From an uncultured Lachnospiraceae bacterium (GTDB lineage Bacteria; Bacillota; Clostridia; Lachnospirales; Lachnospiraceae), in NCBI GenBank assembly GCA_910586615.1, contig CAJUJP010000014.1, positions 1 through 64,000 on the forward strand: a DNA stretch of 64,000 bases. The letters are read 5' to 3'. Numbering within the stretch: the stretch's first letter is position 1; every line of letters begins with the position of its first letter. A model generated the notes under the pieces. It saw nothing but the letters and a program-made list of their open reading frames with translations. It ran no database searches and was not told the DNA's origin. Below, in pieces: positions 37,037 to 45,406 of this stretch. Both the position numbers and the translations under genes were made by a program.

Positions 37037-37085
37037 TGCACTACTCCCCCTGCATATCGCAACCTTGCCTGCAGATACATACGGT

Positions 37086-38120
37086 TCACCCTTCTTCCAC
37101 AAACCGGACTTTTCTTTCGTTTACGTCACCGTAGATCTCCAGTTCCGGTATTGCCTGTAAAAATTTGGTAAACTGGGAATACCCGTAGTTCTTGGGTTTG
37201 AAGCCCGCATATTTGCGATGGACGATATTGCTCAGTTCGCTCACCTGCATTCCCTTTTTCCCTTTTACCTTCACGGCCGCTTTAATGTAATCCGTGATTT
37301 CTTCTTCCGACTCTCTGTTTTCTTTCAGTTCCACATTAATACGGGTGTTATTTTTAACCAGATTCAGACTCGGTATCTCTTCCAGAAACCGGGAAAGCAA
37401 GCTGTATCCGTAATTTCTTACATCAAAATCAGGATACTTGTTCAAGAGTCTGCTGCCGATCTCTCCCAGTCCGGTCTCCTTATCCTTATTCTCATTTTCC
37501 GTAATGATACTGATGATGGCGCTCTCGATCACTTCCTTGCTGATAGACGTGGACTCCTTATCCTCCTGACTGCTCTTTCCGGAGGCCTTCTTATTCTTTC
37601 CGCTTTTTCCTGAAACGCCGCTCACGATTTCCCGCACTGCACCTTTTACGGTTCCCTGTGTTTCCGCCTGAAGCTCTTCTTCATCCTCGTCAATCAGATT
37701 CTCCAATACCGTGAACTGAGAACACGCGGTACGGAAAGAACGGGGGGTTTTTTCCTCACCCATGCCCACCACAAGCATACCTGACTCCCGCAGGCGGCTG
37801 GCAAGGCGCGTAAAATCTCCATCGCTGGAAACAATACAGAAACCGTCTACATTGCCGGTGTACAGAATATCCATGGCATCAATAATCAATGTGGAATCCG
37901 TGGCGTTCTTTCCCACTGTATTACTGAACTGCTGCATGGGCGTGATGGAATTCTCCATCAGTTTTGTTTTCCACCCCTTGGCCTGAGAACTTGTCCAGTC
38001 ACCATATGCTCTGCGGTATGTGACGATCCCGTGCTTCGTCATTTCATCCATAATCGCAGAAATATATTTGGCTGATATGTTATCCGTGTCAATGAGTATG
38101 GCAAATCTCCTGTCATCCAT
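37086..38120 (-). CDS. NYN domain protein with two OST-HTH/LOTUS domains
   Basis: The 344-aa protein begins with a NYN (PIN-like) ribonuclease domain: D11/D13 in ILIDTDN, DSTLIIDAMD and SSDGDFTRLA supply the acidic metal-binding residues. A charged Gly/Ser/Lys linker (about 165-205) follows. Then come two LOTUS modules (about 208-265 and 278-335), each with an N/KxYGYS motif (VRNYGYSLLSRFLEEIP, PKNYGYSQFTKFLQAIP). Such proteins are predicted RNA-binding nucleases. ATG 38120 is favoured over the longer frame because AGAAAGGAATG precedes it. Confidence 0.88.
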   Translation of the reverse strand: MDDRRFAILIDTDNISAKYISAIMDEMTKHGIVTYRRAYGDWTSSQAKGWKTKLMENSITPMQQFSNTVGKNATDSTLIIDAMDILYTGNVDGFCIVSSDGDFTRLASRLRESGMLVVGMGEEKTPRSFRTACSQFTVLENLIDEDEEELQAETQGTVKGAVREIVSGVSGKSGKNKKASGKSSQEDKESTSISKEVIESAIISIITENENKDKETGLGEIGSRLLNKYPDFDVRNYGYSLLSRFLEEIPSLNLVKNNTRINVELKENRESEEEITDYIKAAVKVKGKKGMQVSELSNIVHRKYAGFKPKNYGYSQFTKFLQAIPELEIYGDVNERKVRFVEEG

Positions 38121-38379
38121 TTTTTCATTCCTTTCTCCGTCTTTTTTACACGGCTTTCCTTTTTTCATGTATCTGTGTTATCGTTTTAAGCAGTATCGCA
38201 GGCAGACTTGTGATACGCATAGGAAGCAAGTCTGTCTTGTTTACTGCCATCACTTTTCATTAAATCACAATTTAATTTTTGTTTTCTATTGAAATCCATG
38301 CAATGCGCAACACAAATAACTCCCGTTTTCTTTTGCTCCATTTTCATTCACTTCCCCTGGTTCCGGCTCACATCCTTCT

Positions 38380-38502
38380 GATACTGTTTCTTATTTCTTG
38401 ATACTGCTTCTTACTTCCCTAATCCTGTTTCTTATTCCCTGATCCTGTTTCTTACTTCCCTAATCCTGTTTCTTATTCCCTGATACTGTTTCTTATTCTC
38501 CT
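38380..38502. repeat. 20-21-bp non-coding tandem repeat (6 units)
   Basis: Six units of GAT(A/C)CTGTTTCTTA(T/C)TTCCCT run head to tail. The plus strand is pyrimidine-rich and the minus strand purine-rich. It lies 260 bases upstream of the NYN-LOTUS gene, in a stretch without genes (38169-39184). Confidence 0.8.
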
Positions 38503-39059
38503 GCTTTTGATTCTGATGATCTTACTTCTCACATTCACAGGAACCTCATAAAATATTTTTTGTGTGATGCCATTTGTGATGTCATTCCGAATGTTACAGA
38601 AAATGTCCTGTCCCTGTCTTCGAAATTACCCGCTCTATAATCTATCGCTTTCTCAAACTATATGAATTTTCATTTTATTATTTCTTGTTTTAACTTATCC
38701 AGATCCATTTTATCATATTTTTACCGGATTCCGGTTCACAGACGCAGCCTCGTATCATTGTCATTTTTATTACACATGCTATTTCTATCAACATGCCGTT
38801 TTTACTGGATATCACGCTGTTAAATTCATATTTAATCTTTTTTCATCCATTATCATATCTGTCATATATTGTGTACACATCGTACATTTTAAAGTTTCTT
38901 TCCATCAATTCCCCGGATTTCCCATACCTCTGCTTCTCTTCAGTTTCTCCACAGTTCCCGGCATCTTCATACCGGTTTCAACATTTCCCCTGCTATGATC
39001 TATGATATGATCTATGATATTTTCTCTGATATTTCCCCACATATCTTTTCATCTGACTT

Positions 39060-39102
39060 ATATCAAATCCCTTGAAATATAAAATTCCAAGGGATTTGAT
39101 AT
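39060..39102. terminator. Perfect 15-bp inverted repeat
   Basis: ATATCAAATCCCTTG and CAAGGGATTTGATAT pair perfectly around 13 bases, 83 bases past the stop of the kinase-like gene on the minus strand. There is no T-run, so terminator is only one reading. Confidence 0.5.
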
Positions 39103-39184
39103 CACTTTTAAATAACACATGTATTCAATTATTTTCTGCTTTACGCCAGAACATGCAGGCATTCCCGAATATCCTGATGCCTTA

Positions 39185-39817
39185 TTACTCCGTTCCGGCC
39201 ATCTTCATATTGACATATTCTTTGATCAGTTTCACACAATTATCCCAGCCTACTCTGGAACTGTTCAATGTTAAATCATAATTTACCGGATCTTTCCAGT
39301 TCTTTCCCCTTGTATAATATTTGTAATAATCCGAGCGGTACTTGTCTGTCTTGTGTATCAATTCCCTGGCCCGGCTCTCCGACACCTGCATTCTATCCAT
39401 AACAGTCGCTATGCAATCTTTCTCAGGCGCTTCCACATAAACACTGATCACATTCGGCTGATCCCGCAGGATATAATCGGCACACTTTCCGATCACTACA
39501 AAGGACTCCGTCTTTGCCAGTTCCTTAATAATCTCAGATTGAATATTAAACAGGTTGATATCCGATGTGAACTCCTTATCACTGGGCTCCACCACATAAG
39601 TGTAGGGAATCTTCATCAGATGCTTCATGGCGTAACTGCCCCGCAGCTTCTCATCCACTTCCGCAAACAACTGCTTATTGATGCCGCTGTACTCCGACGC
39701 CATATCGATCAGCTGATGTTCGTAACACGGAATCCCCATCTCCTTCGCCAGTTGGGCGCCGATGGCCTTACCGCCGCTTCCGAACCCTCTCGCAACCGCA
39801 ATTACATAATTCTCCAT
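39185..39817 (-). CDS. Cytidylate kinase-like family protein
   Basis: The 210-aa protein matches the AAA_26 / cytidylate kinase-like family: IAVARGFGSGGKAIGAQLAKEMGIPCYEHQLID gives the P-loop-like glycine turn, followed by VVIGKCADYIL, and ENDING features such as YTRGKNWKDPVNYDLTLNSSRVG. These proteins resemble Cmk but are shorter in their NMP-binding part, and the true substrate is not settled. GGAGG precedes the ATG. Confidence 0.88.
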   Translation of the reverse strand: MENYVIAVARGFGSGGKAIGAQLAKEMGIPCYEHQLIDMASEYSGINKQLFAEVDEKLRGSYAMKHLMKIPYTYVVEPSDKEFTSDINLFNIQSEIIKELAKTESFVVIGKCADYILRDQPNVISVYVEAPEKDCIATVMDRMQVSESRARELIHKTDKYRSDYYKYYTRGKNWKDPVNYDLTLNSSRVGWDNCVKLIKEYVNMKMAGTE

Positions 39818-39946
39818 TTACCATACCTCCTCGATGAACATCTGTGCCATAATTTCTGCACCCGGTCTGTTGTTCACTGCTTATCATCATTTTACCACAC
39901 AGCAGATTTCTTTGCGACATTTTCCTGCTGCGGGTATAAAAATAAT

Positions 39947-40009
39947 GTAACAGTTCAGCCATGCCATTCATGTCGGGTGTCTGCCCTATAGAATTGACTG
40001 AACTGTTAC
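39947..40009. mobile_element. 63-bp MITE-like element with 8-bp target duplication
   Basis: The termini GTAACAGTTCAG (39947-39958) and CTGAACTGTTAC (39998-40009) are perfect 12-base inverted repeats. They are flanked on both sides by AAAATAAT (39939-39946 and 40010-40017). The element codes for nothing and ends 12 bases before the stop codon complement of the NSS transporter gene. Confidence 0.75.
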
Positions 40010-40021
40010 AAAATAATGTCA

Positions 40022-41380
40022 TTACCCGATCCACCCCAAAACAATCAAAAACAGTAATAATACCGGCAGAATATAGGTCATATAGAACCGCAGTCCCTTC
40101 GGTATCTTCAGACCTTCCCCAATATTGGCCTCTTCCAGATACTTGTCAAACCCCCATCCGAACCGGGATACGCAGAACAGCAGATAACACAGCGATCCGA
40201 TGGGCAGAATCACGTTACTGACCGCGAAGTCTTCCAGATCCAGAACCGTGCTCCCTTCTCCCAGCGGCTGAAATGCAGACCACAGATTATAACCCAGCAC
40301 GCAAGGCATGGACAGCACCAGCAGCGCAATCAGATTGACCGCACATGACTTTTTCCTGCTCCAATGGAAAAGGTCCATGCCGCAGGAAATGATATTCTCA
40401 AACACGGCAAGAATCGTGGAAAACGCCGCAAATGTCATAAACACGAAAAACAGTGTACCCCAGATCCTTCCGCCGGCCATTCCGTTAAATACATTGGGCA
40501 GCGTGATAAAGATCAGGCTGGGTCCCATATCCGGGCTGATCCCGAAGGCAAAGCAGCTTGGAAAGATAATCAGACCCGACACGATCGCCACAAAAGTATC
40601 CAGAATGGCAATATTCACGGACTCTCCTAACAGTGTATGCTTCTTATCAATATAGCTGCCGAAAATGGCCATTGCGCCGATGCCCAGACTCAGGGTAAAA
40701 AATGCCTGGTTCATGGCAGCTGTGATCGTCTCCCAGATCCCAACCTCTGCCATCCTCTCAAAATCAGGAAGCAGATAAAATTTCAGTCCATCCATACCGC
40801 CGTCCAATGTCAGACTGTGGACAGCCAGAACAATGATAATGACAAGCAGCAGGCTCATCATTACTTTGGTGATCCGCTCCACACCTTTCTGCAGACCAAA
40901 GGAACAGATCAGGATGCCAGCCACCACAACGATCGCCATCACCGTGGTAAGCACGCCGGGGCTTTCCAGCATCTCCTGAAACATTCCCGCCACCTGCTCC
41001 GAATCTTTTCCCGTAAATCTGCCCGTCAGCATCTGGTAGAAATAGTACAGCATCCAGCCCGCCACTGTAGTGTAGAACATCATCAGCAAATAGTTTCCGG
41101 CCATGCCCAGATATCCGTGCAGATGCCATTTCTGTCCCTTGTTCTCCAATTCAGTAAAGCTCTTGATAATGCTTTTTCGGCTGGCACGCCCTACCGCAAA
41201 CTCCATGGTCATGACAGGGATTCCCATGGCCACCAGAAACAGCAGGTAAAAAAGCACAAACACGCCTCCGCCGTACAATCCCGCAATATAGGGAAATCTC
41301 CATACGTTTCCGATTCCGATCGCGCATCCCGCAGACAGCAGGATAAAGCCCATCCGCGAACCCAGTTTTTCTCTTTCCAC
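40022..41380 (-). CDS. Sodium-dependent transporter, NSS/SNF family
   Basis: The 452-aa protein has the LeuT-type start GSRMGFILLSAGCAIGIGNVWRFPYIAGLYGGGVFVLFYLL, with the unwound helix-1 glycine/asparagine region that binds Na+ and substrate, and about eleven membrane helices. Bacterial members without the twelfth helix carry amino acids such as tyrosine or tryptophan. The start is GTG 41380, with AGGAGG 8 bases upstream; the nearby ATG is out of frame. The substrate is not readable. Confidence 0.93.
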   Translation of the reverse strand: MEREKLGSRMGFILLSAGCAIGIGNVWRFPYIAGLYGGGVFVLFYLLFLVAMGIPVMTMEFAVGRASRKSIIKSFTELENKGQKWHLHGYLGMAGNYLLMMFYTTVAGWMLYYFYQMLTGRFTGKDSEQVAGMFQEMLESPGVLTTVMAIVVVAGILICSFGLQKGVERITKVMMSLLLVIIIVLAVHSLTLDGGMDGLKFYLLPDFERMAEVGIWETITAAMNQAFFTLSLGIGAMAIFGSYIDKKHTLLGESVNIAILDTFVAIVSGLIIFPSCFAFGISPDMGPSLIFITLPNVFNGMAGGRIWGTLFFVFMTFAAFSTILAVFENIISCGMDLFHWSRKKSCAVNLIALLVLSMPCVLGYNLWSAFQPLGEGSTVLDLEDFAVSNVILPIGSLCYLLFCVSRFGWGFDKYLEEANIGEGLKIPKGLRFYMTYILPVLLLFLIVLGWIG

Positions 41381-41458
41381 TTTTCCATCCTCCTAAGTTA
41401 TTTCATAAGCTGATCTGTCACCGGCTATCAGTATACCACACCATGGACAATTCCTGCA

Positions 41459-41568
41459 AATAAACCAGAACAATTGATAGGCCGGAGTAGTCCACAATAA
41501 ACCGGAGCAAATAAGCCAGAGCAATCCACAATAAACCGGAGCCGCTAACAGGCCGGAACAATCCGCAC
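41459..41568. repeat. Degenerate tandem repeat, 34-39 bp, three units
   Basis: Three units share AATAAACC(G/A)GAGC at the start and a variant of AATCCAC at the end. They lie between the NSS gene and the terminator of the nan operon; no gene is present. Confidence 0.65.
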
Positions 41569-41575
41569 AATGCAG

Positions 41576-41613
41576 GAGCCGGTTCAAGCGGGCTGCCCCG
41601 CCAAAACCGGCTC
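41576..41613 (-). terminator. Hairpin at the end of the nan operon
   Basis: GAGCCGGTT and AACCGGCTC pair with an inner GCGGG/CCCGC stem. It lies 3 bases past the RpiR stop. The T-run is poor. Confidence 0.55.
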
Positions 41614-41616
41614 ACA

Positions 41617-42516
41617 TCATATCTTCATAATATTCTTCGGATAAGTCCTTGCACTTTTTATTCCCTGTGCACCCGCTCCGGGCATCTCTTCCGGATCCTC
41701 GATGCTTGTCTGAAGGGCACGCAGCGTATCGCCGTGCAGTGCGGTCTTTTGTTTCCTGTCCTGATCCACATATTCATTGTAGATGACATCAATCATCAAA
41801 AGCAGCGGAAACTGAGGTGAGACCGTATTTCCTGTTTCCAGATGTTTTGAATAGGCGGTCAGCACCACCTCGTCGCAAAAGGATCTGTAGTAATCTCTGT
41901 CCCGGGTTGTGATAAACACCGTCTTCGCGCCCCTCTTGTGAGCCTCCTGCAGAAGATACAGCACCGGCTCGGTCTGCCCGCTGATACTGAACCCGAAGAT
42001 CAGACTGTCCCCGCCCAGAAAAACAGCCTGCATTTTCATAAGATCAGCGTCCTGCAGAGAATCGATATCCACACCGATACGCATGAATCGGCTTTCCATC
42101 TCACTCACTGCCAGCCCGGAACTGCCGATTCCACAGGCTATGACCCGTTTATGGCTGTTCATATATTGTATAATGCGTGCGATCTGCGCCTCATCCATCA
42201 GGCAGCACGTCCTGTTCAAAAGGTCCTGGTAAGTATCCATAACCGTTCTGGTGCAGAGAGCCGCCTCTTCTCTGTTTTCCCGAAGGGATTCCTTGTAACG
42301 GTACAAAAATTCCCGATATCCGTCAAAACCGCACTTCTTCGCAAACCGTGATATGGAAGCCTCGGACACAAAGATTCTGGTTGACAGTTCCTTGATGGTA
42401 AAGTCACCGTCCTGCGTGTTTGTAATAAAAAAATCGGCGATCTGCTTTTCAGCCTGTGTCATACTGTCATATCTGGCCTCTATGGCCGGAACAATGGACT
42501 TGTTATTATCTGACAT
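41617..42516 (-). CDS. MurR/RpiR family regulator (probable nan operon repressor)
   Basis: The 299-aa protein has an N-terminal RpiR HTH (FTIKELSTRIFVSEASISRFAKKCGFDGYREF, about 34-66) and a C-terminal SIS sugar-phosphate domain (about 120-255, with RVIACGIGSSGLAVSEMESRFMRIG and SLIFGFSISGQTEPVLYLL). Relatives in other bacteria sense N-acetylmannosamine-6-phosphate or similar sugars and control sialic acid genes. It is the last gene of the operon and lies 18 bases after the kinase. Confidence 0.9.
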   Translation of the reverse strand: MSDNNKSIVPAIEARYDSMTQAEKQIADFFITNTQDGDFTIKELSTRIFVSEASISRFAKKCGFDGYREFLYRYKESLRENREEAALCTRTVMDTYQDLLNRTCCLMDEAQIARIIQYMNSHKRVIACGIGSSGLAVSEMESRFMRIGVDIDSLQDADLMKMQAVFLGGDSLIFGFSISGQTEPVLYLLQEAHKRGAKTVFITTRDRDYYRSFCDEVVLTAYSKHLETGNTVSPQFPLLLMIDVIYNEYVDQDRKQKTALHGDTLRALQTSIEDPEEMPGAGAQGIKSARTYPKNIMKI

Positions 42517-42534
42517 TTGATCTCCTCTTCTGAA

Positions 42535-43425
42535 TTAAGTGCGCCGCTGTCTGCCCAAAAAGTGATAAAAAGCGCCCAGCATACCTGCCTCGTTATGGTG
42601 CAGCGCCGCCCGCAGACTGGTTTGGTCTGCCACGGCAGGAACCAGATACCGGTCCATAGCCGCCCGGATCCGCGGAAGCAGATAGGATTCCTGCCGCATA
42701 ATGCCCCCGCCCAGCACCACCACACGGGGATTCAGCAGATAACAGATATCCGCAATACCAAGCCCCAGCGCATCCGTCATCTCATCTACAGCCCGGATAC
42801 AGATTCGATCCTGTTTTTCAATCGCTGCAAAAATTTTCCTGCCGTCCCATACATCTGTGGATTCCTGCTTTTGCGCCGCCACCCGCCTCACCAGGGCTGT
42901 CACCGAAGCTGTCTCCTCAAAGTTCCTGCCGCCCGGCATATGCAGATAACCTGCAGATCCTGCCGTATACCCGGCACCGTGCATAACCTGTCCTTCTATG
43001 AGAAGACATCCCCCTATGCCCGTTCCAACAGTCAGGCAGACCGCCGAAGAGCTGCCCGCCGCCGCGCCGGAGGCATATTCCGCAATTCCTGCGCAGCAGA
43101 CGTCATTTTCCACCTCACATGGAAGATGAAAGACCGATTCCAGCCGTTTTTTGATCTCCATTCCTGTATATCCCGGAATATTGGCATTGGCATAGATGAT
43201 TCTTCCCCGCACCGGATCTACCATTCCCGCAGTAGAAACTGCGATTCCGGCCGTATCCGCACAAAGCAGATCCTGAATGATCCCCTCCACCTTTTCCATC
43301 AGGCACAAGGCACCTTTTGCCGCTTCCGCAGGAGTCCTGGCGCTCTTTATAAAGACACCCGCCTCCGAAAGCAGTCCGTATTTGATCTCGGTTCCGCCTA
43401 TATCAATACATATATATTTCTTCAT
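42535..43425 (-). CDS. nanK: ROK family sugar kinase, probable N-acetylmannosamine kinase
   Basis: The 296-aa protein has the ROK ATP-binding start CIDIGGTEIKYGLL, the catalytic aspartate region PCEVENDVCCAG and LTVGTGIGGCLLIEG. The CxCGxxGC zinc motif of many ROK kinases is absent here (the matching stretch reads GGRNFEETASVTAL). Its place between a sialic acid lyase and an RpiR regulator makes ManNAc the likely substrate, giving ManNAc-6-P for the epimerase. The start overlaps the end of the lyase gene by 4 bases. Confidence 0.82.
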   Translation of the reverse strand: MKKYICIDIGGTEIKYGLLSEAGVFIKSARTPAEAAKGALCLMEKVEGIIQDLLCADTAGIAVSTAGMVDPVRGRIIYANANIPGYTGMEIKKRLESVFHLPCEVENDVCCAGIAEYASGAAAGSSSAVCLTVGTGIGGCLLIEGQVMHGAGYTAGSAGYLHMPGGRNFEETASVTALVRRVAAQKQESTDVWDGRKIFAAIEKQDRICIRAVDEMTDALGLGIADICYLLNPRVVVLGGGIMRQESYLLPRIRAAMDRYLVPAVADQTSLRAALHHNEAGMLGAFYHFLGRQRRT

Positions 43426-44333
43426 AATCCTGCTGTCGCCTCGCGGATCATTTCCGCCGCCTCACGGACGATAACTCCATCTTCCGGGATCAGTTCAGGA
43501 AGGGGGCTTCTTACCCCGCCGATGTCCAGATTTTCATTGATCCTCAGAATTTCCTTGATGACAGCATAGAGATTACCGTGTGCCTCACACATCTTATATA
43601 TTACACGATTAATTGCATCTTGAACATCCCTTGCCTGTGCAATTTCTCCTTTTTCCAGAAGTTCGTTCATCCTGAGGAAAAGTTCCGGCATCACACCGTA
43701 GGTTCCCCCGATTCCGCCGGCGGCTCCCATTGCACGCCCGCTGATGAACTGTTCGTCCGGCCCGTTAAAGATCACATGCCCCTCTCCTGCCTCAGCCCGG
43801 AACATCTGAATATCCTGCGCCGCCATGGAAGAATTCTTCACCCCCACCACCATGGGGTTTTGGAGCATCACCCTGAACAGCGGCATGGTTAACGCCGTTC
43901 CTGCAAGCTGGGGAATGTTGTAGATCATAAAAGGCGTGGCCGGTGCCGCCGCGGAAATATCATTCCAATACCGTGCAATGGCATGTTCCGGCAGATGGAA
44001 ATAAATGGGAGGAATCGCCGCGATGGCATCCACGCCAAGATCCTGTGCATGAGCCGCAAGCTCCTGCGAATCCCTTGTATTATTACAGGCCACATGAGCG
44101 ATCACCACAAGCCTGCCTTTTACCGCCTTCATTACATTTTCCAGCGTCTTCTTCCGCTCTTCCACGCTCTGGTAAATGCACTCACCGGAGGATCCGCCCA
44201 CATACAGCCCCTGCACACCCTTTTTTAATAAATATCCGGCCAGTCTTCCGGTCCGGTCGGCACTGACTTCCCCGTCCTCGTCATAACATGCATAGAATGC
44301 CGGGAAAATCCCGCTGAATTTTGATACGTCCAT
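43422..44333 (-). CDS. nanA: N-acetylneuraminate lyase-like aldolase
   Basis: The 303-aa protein is of the DHDPS/NanA family: the GGSSGE motif (46-51), Y138 in YNIPQLAG and Schiff-base lysine K166 in VVGVKNSS. It should split N-acetylneuraminate into ManNAc and pyruvate. ATG 44333 has AGGAGG 6 bases upstream and is preferred to TTG 44339. Assignment to sialic acid rather than another keto acid rests on neighbours nanE-like and nanK-like. Confidence 0.87.
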   Translation of the reverse strand: MDVSKFSGIFPAFYACYDEDGEVSADRTGRLAGYLLKKGVQGLYVGGSSGECIYQSVEERKKTLENVMKAVKGRLVVIAHVACNNTRDSQELAAHAQDLGVDAIAAIPPIYFHLPEHAIARYWNDISAAAPATPFMIYNIPQLAGTALTMPLFRVMLQNPMVVGVKNSSMAAQDIQMFRAEAGEGHVIFNGPDEQFISGRAMGAAGGIGGTYGVMPELFLRMNELLEKGEIAQARDVQDAINRVIYKMCEAHGNLYAVIKEILRINENLDIGGVRSPLPELIPEDGVIVREAAEMIREATAGL

Positions 44334-44428
44334 ACACAACCTCCTTTAACCATATAGCACCCTGTTTTCTTCCGGTTCGCATCCGCCCGTCCGACAGACG
44401 GAAATCTATTGACAGACCGTTTCCGCAA

Positions 44429-45403
44429 TCATCCCAGAAACTCTTTGTTCCTCACGTTTTCACTGAGTATTCCCTTCACAAACAGTTCCACGTTTTCTCC
44501 CATAATCTCCTGTGAACGCCTGCCGCTCTCGAAGGATTCCGCGCCCATATGGGAAGAAATGAATACATTGTCCATCAAAAGCAGCGGATTATCACTGCGG
44601 GGCGGCTCCTCTGCCAGTACATCCAGGCCTGCTGCCCCGATCCTGCCGCTATAAAGAGCCTCCACCAGATCCTTCTCATTGACCACATCCCCCCGGCAGG
44701 TATTGATCAGGCAGGCGCCCTTTTTCATTCTGGAAAAAAGTCTGCCGTCCACGCTTCCTCTGGTCTCTTCCGTACTCGGAATATGAAGGCTTACGATATC
44801 ACACTGCTCGAACAGTTCCTCCGCGGAAGCCGCCAGAACCACGCCCTCTTCTTCGGGAATGCTCTGTACAAAAGGATCATAGGCCAGGATATTCACCCGG
44901 AAACCGCCAAGCATTCTGGCCAGATTTCTGGCGATTCGCCCGTATCCAAGGAGTCCCACGGTCTTCCCGTCCAGTTCCCGGCCGGTGATGGTACAGTTCC
45001 ATCCGCCATTTTTAACTCCCGTGACACAGGGTACAAACCTTCTGCCTGCATTCAGAATATGAAGCAGCGCAACCTCCGCCACCGCAGCGGCGTTGGCACC
45101 GGGCACGTTTGCCACCGCAATGCCGTGCCGGCCGGCCGCTTCCAGGTCAATGGTATCCAGTCCGGTGCCGTATTTCTGGATAAATTTCACTTTACCCGCC
45201 ACCGCAGCCAGCTTTTCCTCGTCCCACTTTTCCATTGCCGCGATGACCACATCCGCACTTTTCGCCTTTGCCAGAACCGCCGCCGTGTCATCCACAGACA
45301 CGGCTTTGGCCTCCACCTCAAACCCCGATTCCCGGAATCTTTTGATCAGATAATCTAAATCCACCTTTTCAGGGTCAAAATTCATCCATACTTTCGTACT
45401 CAT
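44429..45403 (-). CDS. D-isomer 2-hydroxyacid dehydrogenase
   Basis: The 324-aa protein is of the PGDH/hydroxypyruvate reductase family: NAD-binding GLLGYGRIARNLARML, catalytic Arg in INTCRGDVVNEKDLV, Glu in DVLAEEPP and His in VFISSHMGAES. There is no ACT domain, so it is not a full-length serA. It sits inside the sialic acid operon, 3 bases after the binding protein gene, which is not standard. It might reduce a 2-keto acid product such as pyruvate, but this is only a guess. Confidence 0.87.
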   Translation of the reverse strand: MSTKVWMNFDPEKVDLDYLIKRFRESGFEVEAKAVSVDDTAAVLAKAKSADVVIAAMEKWDEEKLAAVAGKVKFIQKYGTGLDTIDLEAAGRHGIAVANVPGANAAAVAEVALLHILNAGRRFVPCVTGVKNGGWNCTITGRELDGKTVGLLGYGRIARNLARMLGGFRVNILAYDPFVQSIPEEEGVVLAASAEELFEQCDIVSLHIPSTEETRGSVDGRLFSRMKKGACLINTCRGDVVNEKDLVEALYSGRIGAAGLDVLAEEPPRSDNPLLLMDNVFISSHMGAESFESGRRSQEIMGENVELFVKGILSENVRNKEFLG

Positions 45404-45406
45404 CTC

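Noticed and set aside
38380..38502. CRISPR array
   Set aside because: Units of 20-21 bases follow each other without spacers.
38793..39005. 70-residue plus-strand frame in the gene desert
   Set aside because: AT-rich low-complexity peptide, no ribosome binding site, no family resemblance.
39060..39102. 15-bp inverted repeat as another mobile element
   Set aside because: No direct repeats at its ends and no relation to the GTAACAGTTCAG family.
44429..45403. Calling the dehydrogenase serA
   Set aside because: It lacks the C-terminal ACT region and has no serine synthesis neighbours.
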